Shown: piece after piece, positions 36,931 through 45,657 of the stretch
How the letters are laid out: each line of letters starts with the position of its first letter
Position numbering within the stretch: position 1 is the first letter of the stretch
Source of the DNA: Moanibacter sp964542645
Lineage (GTDB): Bacteria > Verrucomicrobiota > Verrucomicrobiia > Opitutales > UBA2987
Direction of reading: 5' to 3'
Length of the DNA: 64,000 bases
NCBI GenBank assembly: GCA_964542645.1
Contig: CAZIUG010000006.1
Location: 1 to 64,000 of the forward strand
Program-made: the position numbers and the translations under genes
The notes under the pieces: generated by a model
The model's input: only the letters and a program-made list of their open reading frames with translations
Database searches by the model: none
What the model was told of the DNA's origin: nothing

Positions 36931-38399
36931 TTGCTCATCGCCTTCCAAACTGACCTATATCTTTCAACAGCAGCAACAGGATCAACAGGGGGTATTTTCT
37001 CCAACAATTCTGGAGTTTCGAAAAGATAGCGGGCTATAGCCTGCCGAGGAGTTAAACGGGAATTTTCATCCTCTGAAACAAGTGCAGCCATAGACTTTGC
37101 AACCGCTCTCTGCATGAGCCCATAGTGAACGTTGATTGGCTGACGCCTGGCGTAGGTCCTGGCTGCTTCTGTAAACTTATAAATATCCACGTTCTGCACC
37201 GTTTTTGGTGCTCGCGATGCATTCATAAAATAGGGTTCAGATTCCATCAAGCTCGGGAGGGAAACCTGATAGTTAGCAAGTATCCTCTGTCCTGCAAGTG
37301 ATGTCAGAAAATCCAGAAACTTCCAAGCTTCTTTCTTATGTTGCGACCCTCTGCTCATGGCCATACCCTCCCAGAAAAACCGCGTGAAGCGTCGTCCTCC
37401 CTCACCTCTTGGGAAATGGAGGATGTCATAATCAATTCCCGACGCATTAAGATAAATTAAGCCGTAGGTACCTGTGTTAAGGATTGAAACCATCCCTGTG
37501 AAGAAAGCTGTATTAAGGTTCAAGGCTCCAAAGTCAGAGGCTTCAGGCATCACTTTGTACTTTAGGCGCATATCCCTAAGTAAAGTCAACGAGGCTTCAC
37601 ACTCCGGCCCATAGAAGGTGGTTTTAGTAAAGGTTTCTTCGTCCAGCCAACTCGCACCCAAAGCCCAATGAAATGGTAACCAATTCACAGCTCCCGTCGG
37701 CTGCAGAGCATATTGATCGGTCCGTCCATCTCCATCCAAGTCCATGGTCAACCGAATACAGACCTCGATAAATTCATCCAACGTCCACTTGTTATCATTC
37801 ACGTACCACCATCCATCATCTGATTTTTCAAGTCCAGGCATGTCAGGAGATTTACTCACCTGAATGCGGGCGCGATTCCAATTCGCCTTGTTGTAGAAAA
37901 GCAAATTACATCCGCCCCACACCGGCATGCCCCATTGCTTCCACTCTCCAGATTCTAAATCGTACTTGCCGAATTCTCTTACAGCCGTCCCCCAGTATTG
38001 TCCCTTCACCACTTCCCCGTTTTCCCCCCAACGATTCTTGGCCTTGAGATAAGGGGAGAGATCCGCAAGCTTGCCCGAAGCCATTAGGTGGGGAAACGGT
38101 TCATCCTGTATCATGAACAGATCTGGAGCAGTGTCAGAAACAATCTGTTGTTGGATTTTTTGGTGATACCGTGTCGATGGGAGGTGACGTCTTTCGACTC
38201 TTATCTCTGGATGTTTTTGACGAAATGCTTCGAAAATCTCACTCCACATTTGGTAGTCGATATGATCACCCCAATGGGCAACAACCATGGGTTGATCTTC
38301 TGTAGTCTGGCTATACCGTAAGAATGTATCGGCGAACATCCAGTACAGGGAGACACAGACGGCTATGAAAATGAGGCTAATTCGAATCGGGAAAGTCAT
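36927..38399 (-). CDS. Extracellular solute-binding protein, family 1 (sugar ABC importer)
   Basis: 490 residues. The N-terminal hydrophobic segment (about residues 6-22, IRISLIFIAVCVSLYWM) lacks a lipobox, so it is likely a signal anchor or uncleaved. Family markers are VVAHWGDHIDYQMW, APDLFMIQDEPFPHLMA, LADLSPYL and FLDFLTSLAGQRI near the C-terminus. The mature protein is longer than classical MalE-type proteins, and DLDGDGRTDQY in the middle (about 235-245) resembles a Ca2+-binding loop. First gene of the importer operon; cargo unknown, probably an oligosaccharide or polyol. Confidence 0.85.
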   Translation of the reverse strand: MTFPIRISLIFIAVCVSLYWMFADTFLRYSQTTEDQPMVVAHWGDHIDYQMWSEIFEAFRQKHPEIRVERRHLPSTRYHQKIQQQIVSDTAPDLFMIQDEPFPHLMASGKLADLSPYLKAKNRWGENGEVVKGQYWGTAVREFGKYDLESGEWKQWGMPVWGGCNLLFYNKANWNRARIQVSKSPDMPGLEKSDDGWWYVNDNKWTLDEFIEVCIRLTMDLDGDGRTDQYALQPTGAVNWLPFHWALGASWLDEETFTKTTFYGPECEASLTLLRDMRLKYKVMPEASDFGALNLNTAFFTGMVSILNTGTYGLIYLNASGIDYDILHFPRGEGGRRFTRFFWEGMAMSRGSQHKKEAWKFLDFLTSLAGQRILANYQVSLPSLMESEPYFMNASRAPKTVQNVDIYKFTEAARTYARRQPINVHYGLMQRAVAKSMAALVSEDENSRLTPRQAIARYLFETPELLEKIPPVDPVAAVERYRSVWKAMSK

Positions 38400-38823
38400 G
38401 GTTTAGAAATTCGCCAGGCCCCTCCCCCGATCTCGGAGCTCGGGGAATTCATGTCATCTCTGAGTCCTAACCTTGGAATGAATTCCACAGTTTTCATCCA
38501 CAAAATTCAACAAATTTCCAGACGGCCACAAAACCACTTTTGAAGGTATCCGGTTTTAAGAGAGTTAACTGAATATCAAATTGTAACTCATCTAACTTTT
38601 AAGGTAATAAAATTATTCGGATCAAATTTGATTTCCAGGCCAGATCTCCCATAAATTTTGTGAAATAATCGAGCTGTCCACAATGACATAACCCACATCT
38701 TTTGAAAGCAAAGACTGGAGGCCCAAAAGGGGTTTTTTCTGGATTTCTAACTGGATGAGCATGAGAATAGTGGAGATGAAAACACACTTCAGTTAATTTG
38801 AACTTCTGCATCAAGTTATAACT
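38400..38823. other. 424-bp intergenic region between divergent units
   Basis: Holds the inverted repeat at 38425-38445 and, near 38730, a CCC-AAAA-GGG-GTTTTTT stretch whose stem is too short to call. No coding frame is supported. The two units that diverge from here (importer and PhyH) presumably have their promoters in this region. Confidence 0.45.
38425..38445 (-). promoter_or_regulatory. Inverted repeat upstream of the ABC importer operon
   Basis: CCCCGA (38425-38430) and TCGGGG (38440-38445) are exact complements around a 9-nt centre, 26-46 bp upstream of the operon's ATG. Spacing and position would suit an operator or a leader hairpin. No regulator gene is linked. Confidence 0.3.
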
Positions 38824-39567
38824 ATGTCCAATATGGCCGAACAGCTTGGATTCTTCGCCAAAAACGGTTATCTTTTGGTCCCCGATGCACTGACACTGGC
38901 TGAAGTCGAACTCGCCAATGCAACCATCGACCAGGATCTCGCTGAAAACGAAACTCTGTGGCGGCACCGTTCAAACGGACGATCACAATCAGTTAACATC
39001 CTACTCGCCCAGCCGGATCTTGATTTTACAATGCGGCCAACTTCTATTCTTCCGCTCATGGAGTCCATTATGGGACCTGATATCTGCGCCGATGAACACT
39101 CCGTTATGATTCGAGAGCCGAATCCAACAGGACCAACCGAATGCATCTGGCACCGGGATTCGTGCGGCGGTGGAATCCAACCGCCGTATTTCACGCGATA
39201 TCTCTCAATTGTTTTCTATTTGACCCATGTCGACGAAACGACCCATACCTTCAGCGTCGTTCCGGGGAGCGCCCAGACCTCCCAGCCAAAAGGAATCGAT
39301 GAATACGACCTGACCAAAGCTCATCACATCGAAGGCACTGCGGGGACTGCGATACTCTTCAATGCCTATACGATTCATGCCGGCAATGTCCGAAACACCA
39401 CGTCTGAACGACGAACTATACACCTTTATTGTGGGCATACAACCGATCGGTTTGTTAGCAATTTTACCATTTTCCCCCGCCGACTGTGGGACAATAAAGA
39501 TGACGCCACAAAAAAGTACTACAGCCGTCTCAACCCAATCAGTCAGTTGATCGCGGATCGATTTTGA
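38824..39567 (+). CDS. PhyH-family Fe(II)/2-oxoglutarate oxygenase, short form
   Basis: 247 residues, the shortest of the five intact PhyH genes. Iron ligands IWHRDSCG (H110, D112) and YTIHAGN (H185), then SERRTIHLY with R196/R197 for 2-oxoglutarate; FSVVPGSAQT replaces the usual PGSH. It is the first gene of a plus-strand run (PhyH, aldo/keto reductase, glycosidase-like, isomerase) and is divergent from the ABC importer. Confidence 0.85.
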   Translation: MSNMAEQLGFFAKNGYLLVPDALTLAEVELANATIDQDLAENETLWRHRSNGRSQSVNILLAQPDLDFTMRPTSILPLMESIMGPDICADEHSVMIREPNPTGPTECIWHRDSCGGGIQPPYFTRYLSIVFYLTHVDETTHTFSVVPGSAQTSQPKGIDEYDLTKAHHIEGTAGTAILFNAYTIHAGNVRNTTSERRTIHLYCGHTTDRFVSNFTIFPRRLWDNKDDATKKYYSRLNPISQLIADRF

Positions 39568-39693
39568 GTTCCTTGTTGATCTTGTTTACTAAGATTAAAT
39601 GAAATCGTGGTTTATTAGCCTCAGTGATCTCCAGCTAATCTTTTCTTTGCCCTGTCTTATTTATCGAATCTCTTCAATATACCTCAATATATC

Positions 39694-40620
39694 ATGAACT
39701 ACACACGTTTTGGAAACACCGGTCTTAAAGTCTCTCGTTTATGCCTGGGAACTGCATTTCGGGAAACCCGAGATGAAGCTGTCGCAACTAACACAATCGA
39801 GTATGCCGTCGATCAAGGCATCAACTTTATAGACTGCGCTAATTTCTACGGCCGAGGCTGGGCTGAGACCGTTTTGGGAAAAGCAATTAAGGGACATCGA
39901 GACGATCTTGTAATTACGAGCAAAGTGCATAGCCCAATGGGAGAATCACCTAACGACCGGGGATCATCCGCATATCATATAATGAGGGAAATCGAGCGAA
40001 GCCTGAAGCGTCTCCAAACCGATCACATCGATCTTTACCTCCTTCATAGCTGGGACCAAGAAACCCCACTTGATGAAACCCTTAGAGCACTTGATAGTCT
40101 TGTAAATCAGGGCAAGGTGCGCTACATTGGTTGCTGTAACTTCGCTGCCTGGCAAATTTGTAAGGGTCTTTGGACTAGCGATCGGCTCAATCTTACACCT
40201 TTCCTTGGAATTCAGCATCACTACAATCTTCTCCATCGTTCACTGGAGTATGAGCATTTTGCTCTGGCCGAGGGAGAGGGCCTCGGCCTTATGACCTATA
40301 GTCCCATTGCCGTCGGCCTCCTCCTTGGTCGTCAACCGAAAGAAAAACCTGTACAAAAGGCTATATTTGAAGGACCAAATGTTACTAACGTACTAGCAAC
40401 CGTGAATGAAATTGGCAAAGAAACTGGAAAGACTGCAGCTCAAGTTTCAATCGCATGGGTTCTGTCTCATCCTCAGATTTCTTCGGCTATGACAGGCCCC
40501 GATTCTCCTGAGCAGCTTAAAGAAAATCTGGGTGGCGTTCAGTGGGAATTAGGGGAAGAAGAATGTCAGCGTCTGAATGACGTATCTGCTTGGGCAATAG
40601 GAAATGGGGTTATTAGATAA
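39694..40620 (+). CDS. Aldo/keto reductase
   Basis: 308 residues. The catalytic set is readable: DCANFYG (Asp, Tyr), VITSKV (Lys) and IDLYLLHSW (His). IGCCNFAAW and GIQHHYNLLHRSLE are standard barrel blocks, and SSAMTGPDSPEQLKENLG is the NADPH-binding end. Members reduce sugar aldehydes or ketones. The TAA overlaps the next gene's ATG by one base, so the two are translationally coupled and probably act on the same carbohydrate. Confidence 0.9.
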   Translation: MNYTRFGNTGLKVSRLCLGTAFRETRDEAVATNTIEYAVDQGINFIDCANFYGRGWAETVLGKAIKGHRDDLVITSKVHSPMGESPNDRGSSAYHIMREIERSLKRLQTDHIDLYLLHSWDQETPLDETLRALDSLVNQGKVRYIGCCNFAAWQICKGLWTSDRLNLTPFLGIQHHYNLLHRSLEYEHFALAEGEGLGLMTYSPIAVGLLLGRQPKEKPVQKAIFEGPNVTNVLATVNEIGKETGKTAAQVSIAWVLSHPQISSAMTGPDSPEQLKENLGGVQWELGEEECQRLNDVSAWAIGNGVIR

Positions 40621-42203
40621 TGACCATGAAACAAAAAGCTGTTAAATCAAAAAAAATTGCTACCCCACGTATTCCCAGAATTCGTCTCAATTCCGGCGCC
40701 TGGAGTCCCCTGGTTGATATGATCGATATCTTTCCTGGACACCGCGGATCCAGTCGAGAAGGCGAGCTTGAACTCTACGACGCACCTATTGGGATCCGTT
40801 TCGAGATCGAAGTGGCAAAGAAATCCGAGCCACTGTTGGAGGCAGAATGTGTGTGGGAGAAGAGCATATCTCCTCTTTGCATATGGCAGGAAGCAGGGCG
40901 ATACCATATGATATACACCGCTTCGGGAGGACACTGTTATGCTGTCAGCGATGACGCGTACAATTGGAATCGACCGGAACTGAGTGAGGTTGAATACAAC
41001 GGTTCGAAGAAAAACAATTTGATTTCCAGTCCAGCTGAAGGAGCCACCGGCACTTTCGAAGATCCCAGCGCTCTACCCGAGGAACGCTTCAAGGCTATGG
41101 GGGGGCGGATGTACTGGAGTGATCCTGAGACGGGTGAAGAACTGAACGGAGAAGAGGCGAATTTGCGAATTGAGGCCGAGCAGCAGACGGAATGCTACAC
41201 GGGACCAAAGGCCGAGATAAGAGGTCACACCCTCGCGTGGACCTCACCCGACCGCATCCATTGGAATCCGGTCGAAAACCCGTTGGCCTACCGGCCGGTT
41301 AACGGTGGAATTTCAGCCCGTTACGACCCTCATCGAGGGGATTACTTCTGTTATATTCAGCTTATGGGCTACCCGGCTGAGGTTTTAGATGGAATCGGCG
41401 TCAGTCGACTCGAACAAGGAATGCAGATTCGGACCATCGGGTTTTCGCGTACCAAAAATTTCTTCAAATGGCCGGCTCCCAAGTTGATTCACCATCCTGA
41501 CACAGAGGACGATCCGGATATTTCTTTCTACGGCGCCAATTATTTTGCTTACCCGGGACGCGATGATCTTCACGGAATGTTTATCCCCATCTACCACCAA
41601 ATTGCCAGTACCATCGATGGTCAGATTGCATTCAGCCGTGATGGGCTCTACTGGTCACGCCCTGAACGCAGAGCCATACTCCCCTTGGGAAAAGAAGGAG
41701 ATGGAGATGAGTGTATAGCGCACTTCTGGCGCAGTGGAATCGTCGAGCTCCCCGACGGGAACTGGGCCTGTCCTTACACAGGGAACTCTGTAATTCACGA
41801 CCTTCCCGACGGCAAGATCCCGGTTCTATTTCCACGACGAAGACCGAATCAAATTCGATGGGCCCTTTGGCGACCTCATCGCTTTTGTGGCATTCGGGCC
41901 GACTCGAAAGGTGAATTTACTCTACCTTCCCTATATAGAGCTCACAATGAATTACATCTAAACTACCGCTGCGAACCAGGTGGATGGATACAAGTCGAAC
42001 TACTGGAGAAAATCCCGTCATTGGTGTCCCCAGATACTGACCCCGTACCTGGATTTAGCTTTGAAGATTGTGACCGCCTAACCGGTGACGCTGAGGATCG
42101 AGTGGTAACCTGGAGAGGAAACAACGATATTTCCGTAGTTGGAGAATCAGTTGGAATCCGTCTTCGTATGTTCGGAGCCAAACTATTTGCCTATCGTGTG
42201 TAA
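40620..42203 (+). CDS. Glycosidase-like beta-propeller protein (GH32/43-type fold suspected)
   Basis: 527 residues; ATG at 40620 (another ATG six bases on). Repeating strand motifs such as SPLCIWQEAGRYHMIYTASGG, FKAMGG, YDPHRGDYFCYIQL, IGFSRTKNFFKWP, IAFSRDGLYWSRPE and GNWACPYTG are typical of five-bladed beta-propeller glycosidases. I cannot assign the catalytic acids with confidence. No signal peptide, so it is cytoplasmic and would act on imported oligosaccharides. Translationally coupled to the aldo/keto reductase. Confidence 0.6.
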   Translation: MTMKQKAVKSKKIATPRIPRIRLNSGAWSPLVDMIDIFPGHRGSSREGELELYDAPIGIRFEIEVAKKSEPLLEAECVWEKSISPLCIWQEAGRYHMIYTASGGHCYAVSDDAYNWNRPELSEVEYNGSKKNNLISSPAEGATGTFEDPSALPEERFKAMGGRMYWSDPETGEELNGEEANLRIEAEQQTECYTGPKAEIRGHTLAWTSPDRIHWNPVENPLAYRPVNGGISARYDPHRGDYFCYIQLMGYPAEVLDGIGVSRLEQGMQIRTIGFSRTKNFFKWPAPKLIHHPDTEDDPDISFYGANYFAYPGRDDLHGMFIPIYHQIASTIDGQIAFSRDGLYWSRPERRAILPLGKEGDGDECIAHFWRSGIVELPDGNWACPYTGNSVIHDLPDGKIPVLFPRRRPNQIRWALWRPHRFCGIRADSKGEFTLPSLYRAHNELHLNYRCEPGGWIQVELLEKIPSLVSPDTDPVPGFSFEDCDRLTGDAEDRVVTWRGNNDISVVGESVGIRLRMFGAKLFAYRV

Positions 42204-42577
42204 AAGGAACTATCTATGAAAAACGGCGCGCGCCAGACCGCACGAGAATAAAAGATTTCTCCGAACTGTTCCACACTCTGGCTAAATACTTTGATTCGCA
42301 AATTGGCTGAAACCAACATTAAAAGTAAAGTACTACATTGGAGCTTTCGTTTAGGAGTAGTATTCTTAGTAACTCAAACTGGCTTACCGTCCAGTAACTC
42401 TTTAAGGTTCCTAGGTTGCACAACCGTTTCATACAAACGCTTGAAGTTTAAAAGGGTTCTACCTCGACTTGACATAAAACTAGAGAGGTACTTGATGATG
42501 AATAGTGGTTCGCCATAATAAGCAACCAAGCAGCTACAAGAGGAAACTACGCAACGAAAAGAACAACCAAAAACAAA
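42204..42577. other. 374-bp intergenic region
   Basis: Contains a 10-bp palindrome GGCGCGCGCC (42225-42234) and a 75-codon frame without features that I do not accept. The sequence is AT-rich and holds no recognisable RNA gene. Confidence 0.4.
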
Positions 42578-43441
42578 ATGAAATTAGGAATTGTGGGAAT
42601 GTTACCTGAAGACTTTCGTACCTTTCGGTCCGATGACATGCATCCGATTCGTGCCCTTGGTTTTACCGGTTTCGGGTTTCATCTTAATGGGAACGATATT
42701 TTCGAGATCACAAATGAAGATTGCGTCAAATTCCAAAGATTTTTGGCGCCCGAGGAACTCGATCTGGCGCAATTTGCCATTCACTACAACGAATGCCTCT
42801 TTCACCCTGATCAAGCTGTACGCGAGGCTGTCACTGCCAAAATCAACCGGGGCACTGAAATTTCCGCACAGTTGGAAGCACAGGTTTTTCTACTCCGTCC
42901 CGGCAGCCTCAATCCAGATGGTCCTTGGACACCTCATCGAGACAACCACCTACCTGAGCAGACGGGAAGGCTTGTTGAAACACTAAAGCCAATTGCGAGG
43001 AAAGCAGAGCAAGAGGGAGTTATCCTGGCCTTGGAAACTCATGCCGTATCCATTATGGATCCGCCGGAAAAATGCCGAGAAATAGTTGAATTGGTAGGGT
43101 CGAAACACCTGAGATTGATCCTCGATGCCGTAAACCATTTTCAGAGCCTCCAACAAGTTTATCAGAGCAGCGACTGGGTAAAGTGTATTTTTGATGAGAT
43201 TGGCTCGATTGCCCCAATCGCCCACATCAAGGATCTCAAAATCTCCAATGGTCTTGTCCTTCAAATCGATCAGGAAGTTCCCGGCGAAGGAGAACTCGAC
43301 CTGGCTCTTGTTCTCAAGCGCTTTCACGCCTTTCATCCTGATGGCTATGGCCTCATTGAGCACTTAGGCCCAGACAAAATTCCCCAGGCCGCAACTAATG
43401 TTCGAAGAATTGCAAAGGAAAACGGAGTTAGCATCCACTAA
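42578..43441 (+). CDS. Sugar phosphate isomerase/epimerase, paralogue A of a convergent pair
   Basis: 287 residues. Blocks include GIVGMLPEDFR, FLLRPGSLNPDG, LALETHAVSIM (metal Glu), LILDAVNHFQSL (Asp, His), PIAHIKDLKI (His) and the final GYGLIEHL (Glu). It shares nearly all of these with the gene at 43683, which has the same length. Metal-dependent ketose isomerase/epimerase fold; substrate unknown. Last gene of the plus-strand run beginning with the PhyH gene at 38824. Confidence 0.85.
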   Translation: MKLGIVGMLPEDFRTFRSDDMHPIRALGFTGFGFHLNGNDIFEITNEDCVKFQRFLAPEELDLAQFAIHYNECLFHPDQAVREAVTAKINRGTEISAQLEAQVFLLRPGSLNPDGPWTPHRDNHLPEQTGRLVETLKPIARKAEQEGVILALETHAVSIMDPPEKCREIVELVGSKHLRLILDAVNHFQSLQQVYQSSDWVKCIFDEIGSIAPIAHIKDLKISNGLVLQIDQEVPGEGELDLALVLKRFHAFHPDGYGLIEHLGPDKIPQAATNVRRIAKENGVSIH

Positions 43442-43682
43442 TGCGCAGTATCTGTATGCATTTGGTTTTTCGGATGTAGTCCATTCATCTTTTCATCTCT
43501 CCTTGCTCACGACAGAAAGCAGTCTCGTAAGCTAATAGCATTACAAATAGGATCATTAAGAAATACTTATGAGAGGACACCCATTCTTGGAATTTTGAAG
43601 CATTTCTTCTTTTGATTGGACACCTGTCTTTGTATGAGGAATCCTCTTCCGCTTGTTCCCTTCAAGGCTGTCATAAATATGA

Positions 43683-44546
43683 CTAATGGATCTCAATGCT
43701 GGCCGCAGCACAGATGCCTTGAACATTTGCCGCCGCTTGAGGATAACGATCGGCACTCAAATGCTCTAGTAGCATGTAACCGTCTGAATGGAGATTGTGC
43801 CAGCGTCTGAGAGCAGTCTCAAGATCAAGCTCGCCTTCTCCAGGCATGGCCTCGTCAAGGTGTACAACAAGACCTGAACGAACGCGAATATCCTTGCAGT
43901 GCCCTACCGGAGCGATCTCTCCCATTAAATCGAAAATGTGGTTAAGTCGATCAGAGCTATTGTAAACCTGCTCCAGTGATTGGAAGTGATTGACATAATC
44001 CATGACCACTCCCATGTGGCTGGAGCCAACTTCGGTAATAACTTCCTTATTGATCTCAGGTGAACCCATGATGGTGAGTGCATGAGTTTCGATAACTATC
44101 GGGACACCCTCCTCTTCAGCCTTGGAAGCAATCGCTCGAAGGCTTTCAATAAGTCTATCTTTTGAATCCGGCTTGAAATTCTCCCGACAGGGAGTGTAGG
44201 AACCATCCGGATTTAGGCTACCCGTTCGGATTAAACAAGTCTGAGCATTGAGTTCGCGAGCAATCTCGATCCCCCGTTTTATCTTATGCAGCACAAGAGC
44301 CCGAACTTCGGGATCGTAATCGAAGAGGCACTCACTGAAGCCAATTCCAAACTGGGGAAGATCCATGCCAACTTTAGCATAGACCTTTTTAACCTTTTCG
44401 CACTCCGCCGCTTGAACATTAAACAGCTCCTCTCCCGGGGCATGAAACGCTGCACCAGAAAGGTTGAGATCCTGTATTGCCTCCAAATGCCCCGACCCGA
44501 TTTCTCGAAAGTCAGCTGGCAGCATGCCAACAACTCCAAGTCGCAT
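43683..44546 (-). CDS. Sugar phosphate isomerase/epimerase, paralogue B of a convergent pair
   Basis: 287 residues, preceded by a GAGGAA site 8 nt before the ATG. Blocks mirror paralogue A: GVVGMLPADFR, CLIRTGSLNPDG, IVIETHALTIM, VVMDYVNHFQSL, PVGHCKDIRV, GYMLLEHL. Conserved Glu, Asp, His and Glu positions argue for an active metal enzyme. Tail-to-tail with paralogue A across 241 bp. An inverted duplication followed by divergence is the simplest explanation. Confidence 0.85.
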   Translation of the reverse strand: MRLGVVGMLPADFREIGSGHLEAIQDLNLSGAAFHAPGEELFNVQAAECEKVKKVYAKVGMDLPQFGIGFSECLFDYDPEVRALVLHKIKRGIEIARELNAQTCLIRTGSLNPDGSYTPCRENFKPDSKDRLIESLRAIASKAEEEGVPIVIETHALTIMGSPEINKEVITEVGSSHMGVVMDYVNHFQSLEQVYNSSDRLNHIFDLMGEIAPVGHCKDIRVRSGLVVHLDEAMPGEGELDLETALRRWHNLHSDGYMLLEHLSADRYPQAAANVQGICAAASIEIH

Positions 44547-44889
44547 AATTTATTCCTCGAGTATAGATAATCCAATTAGTAAACGCCATCGCGAGCCTCG
44601 TGGAAATTGGCTGCACGATCAAGTTATAAAATCCTCTTCAAATATTTTTTTTGGGAACACGGATAGCATCGATGGCTTTGAGAATCATCGACAAGCCCTG
44701 AGACTCAATATCTTCTCTAGGAAAAATATCCGTTTAAGTAAATGTCTCATTCGACTTCACCAGCATCACAATTAACATCAGCCATTTATCCCGGTTTGTC
44801 ATAATTCTATTCGACTACCTGTGTGCCCGATTATTGGATGCCTCACTTTATCCCACTAGCGAATCAACTAAAACAAGATATGCTTACCT
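44547..44889. other. 343-bp intergenic region
   Basis: AT-rich, with an 8-T run near 44646-44653. I see no coding frame, RNA gene or stem-loop with a U-tract. It separates divergent genes. Confidence 0.4.
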
Positions 44890-45282
44890 ATGACTACTGA
44901 TCATGTTATCGTTACCGATATCTCAGGAGGCAGTGGATTTAAAACACCCGAACCAGATGTCCGAGACGTAAGGGTGCTTTTGTCACCAATCTTACAGGAT
45001 TGGCTGGAGGATTTCTCAATAGGATTTACCGAGGTTCCTCCCGGTCAAAAAGGCAGTAAGCACAATCATCCCAACGCCGCTGAAATTTGGCTTTTTTTCG
45101 AGGGAATAGGCCGGGACATTGTTGGCGACTAGGAAGTCGACCCCCGGCCTGGCACGGTCGTATATACCCCATCTGGGATCGATCACCAATTTTTCAACAT
45201 TGGAGCTCAACCAGTTAAACTCTATTTCGCTTATGTTCCATCCGGAGCAGAAGAAGCGGTGATTAATTCTGAGTTTCGCTAG
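44890..45282 (+). pseudogene. Small cupin gene interrupted by an in-frame TAG
   Basis: A 130-codon frame with TAG at codon 81 (45130-45132). Before it lies cupin motif 1, SKHNHPNAAEIWLFFEG, with H58, H60 and E65. After it, in the same frame, lie motif 2 RPGTVVYTPSGIDHQFFN (H99) and a normal C-terminus AVINSEFR ending in TAG at 45280-45282. The stop falls exactly between the two metal-binding motifs. No other lesion is present, so the gene is recently inactivated, read through, or miscalled at one base. Confidence 0.75.
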
Positions 45283-45657
45283 GGATGGATAATACAAAAT
45301 TAGTCATCAGCTGTTTACTACTCTTTAGTTCTTCCCTTCCACTATAGGAATTAAATTTTCGACGTTGCTCCGATTGCATCGAGGTATGCTAATTACGCAG
45401 ACAGTCCGACACCCCAATGAATGGGATTTCCCCGGCTCTTTGTTGAGCCATGCAGAACATGGAAATGATCTGGGATTCACAAACTCAGGCTAGAATTCAA
45501 AAATCTTGGGATGCCTCTAATACGCTAAATAAGGACTACCTAACAAAAATCACTCTGTTCGAAAGATAGTGATTAAATTGTGACTTAGTTGCCCCCAGTA
45601 TCCTTCCCCTCCATTGATTCATTGCAAAATATAGTCAAATCAATATAGGCTGCATAT
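45283..45657. other. 375-bp intergenic region with a possible short gene remnant
   Basis: One frame reads RHPNEWDFPGSLLSHAEHGN and stops at about 45494, with protein-like composition but no start or recognised family. It may be the relic of a degraded gene. Otherwise no features. Confidence 0.25.

Noticed and set aside
38725..38745. CCC-AAAA-GGG hairpin followed by a T-run
   Set aside because: The stem is only about 3 bp and there is no gene upstream on the plus strand for it to end.
42225..42234. 10-bp GC palindrome GGCGCGCGCC
   Set aside because: Single short palindrome with no context; it can arise by chance and matches common restriction-type sites.
42291..42518. 75-codon frame in the 42.2-42.6 kb gap
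   Set aside because: Non-ATG start, unusual composition, no ribosome-binding site and no similarity that I recognise.
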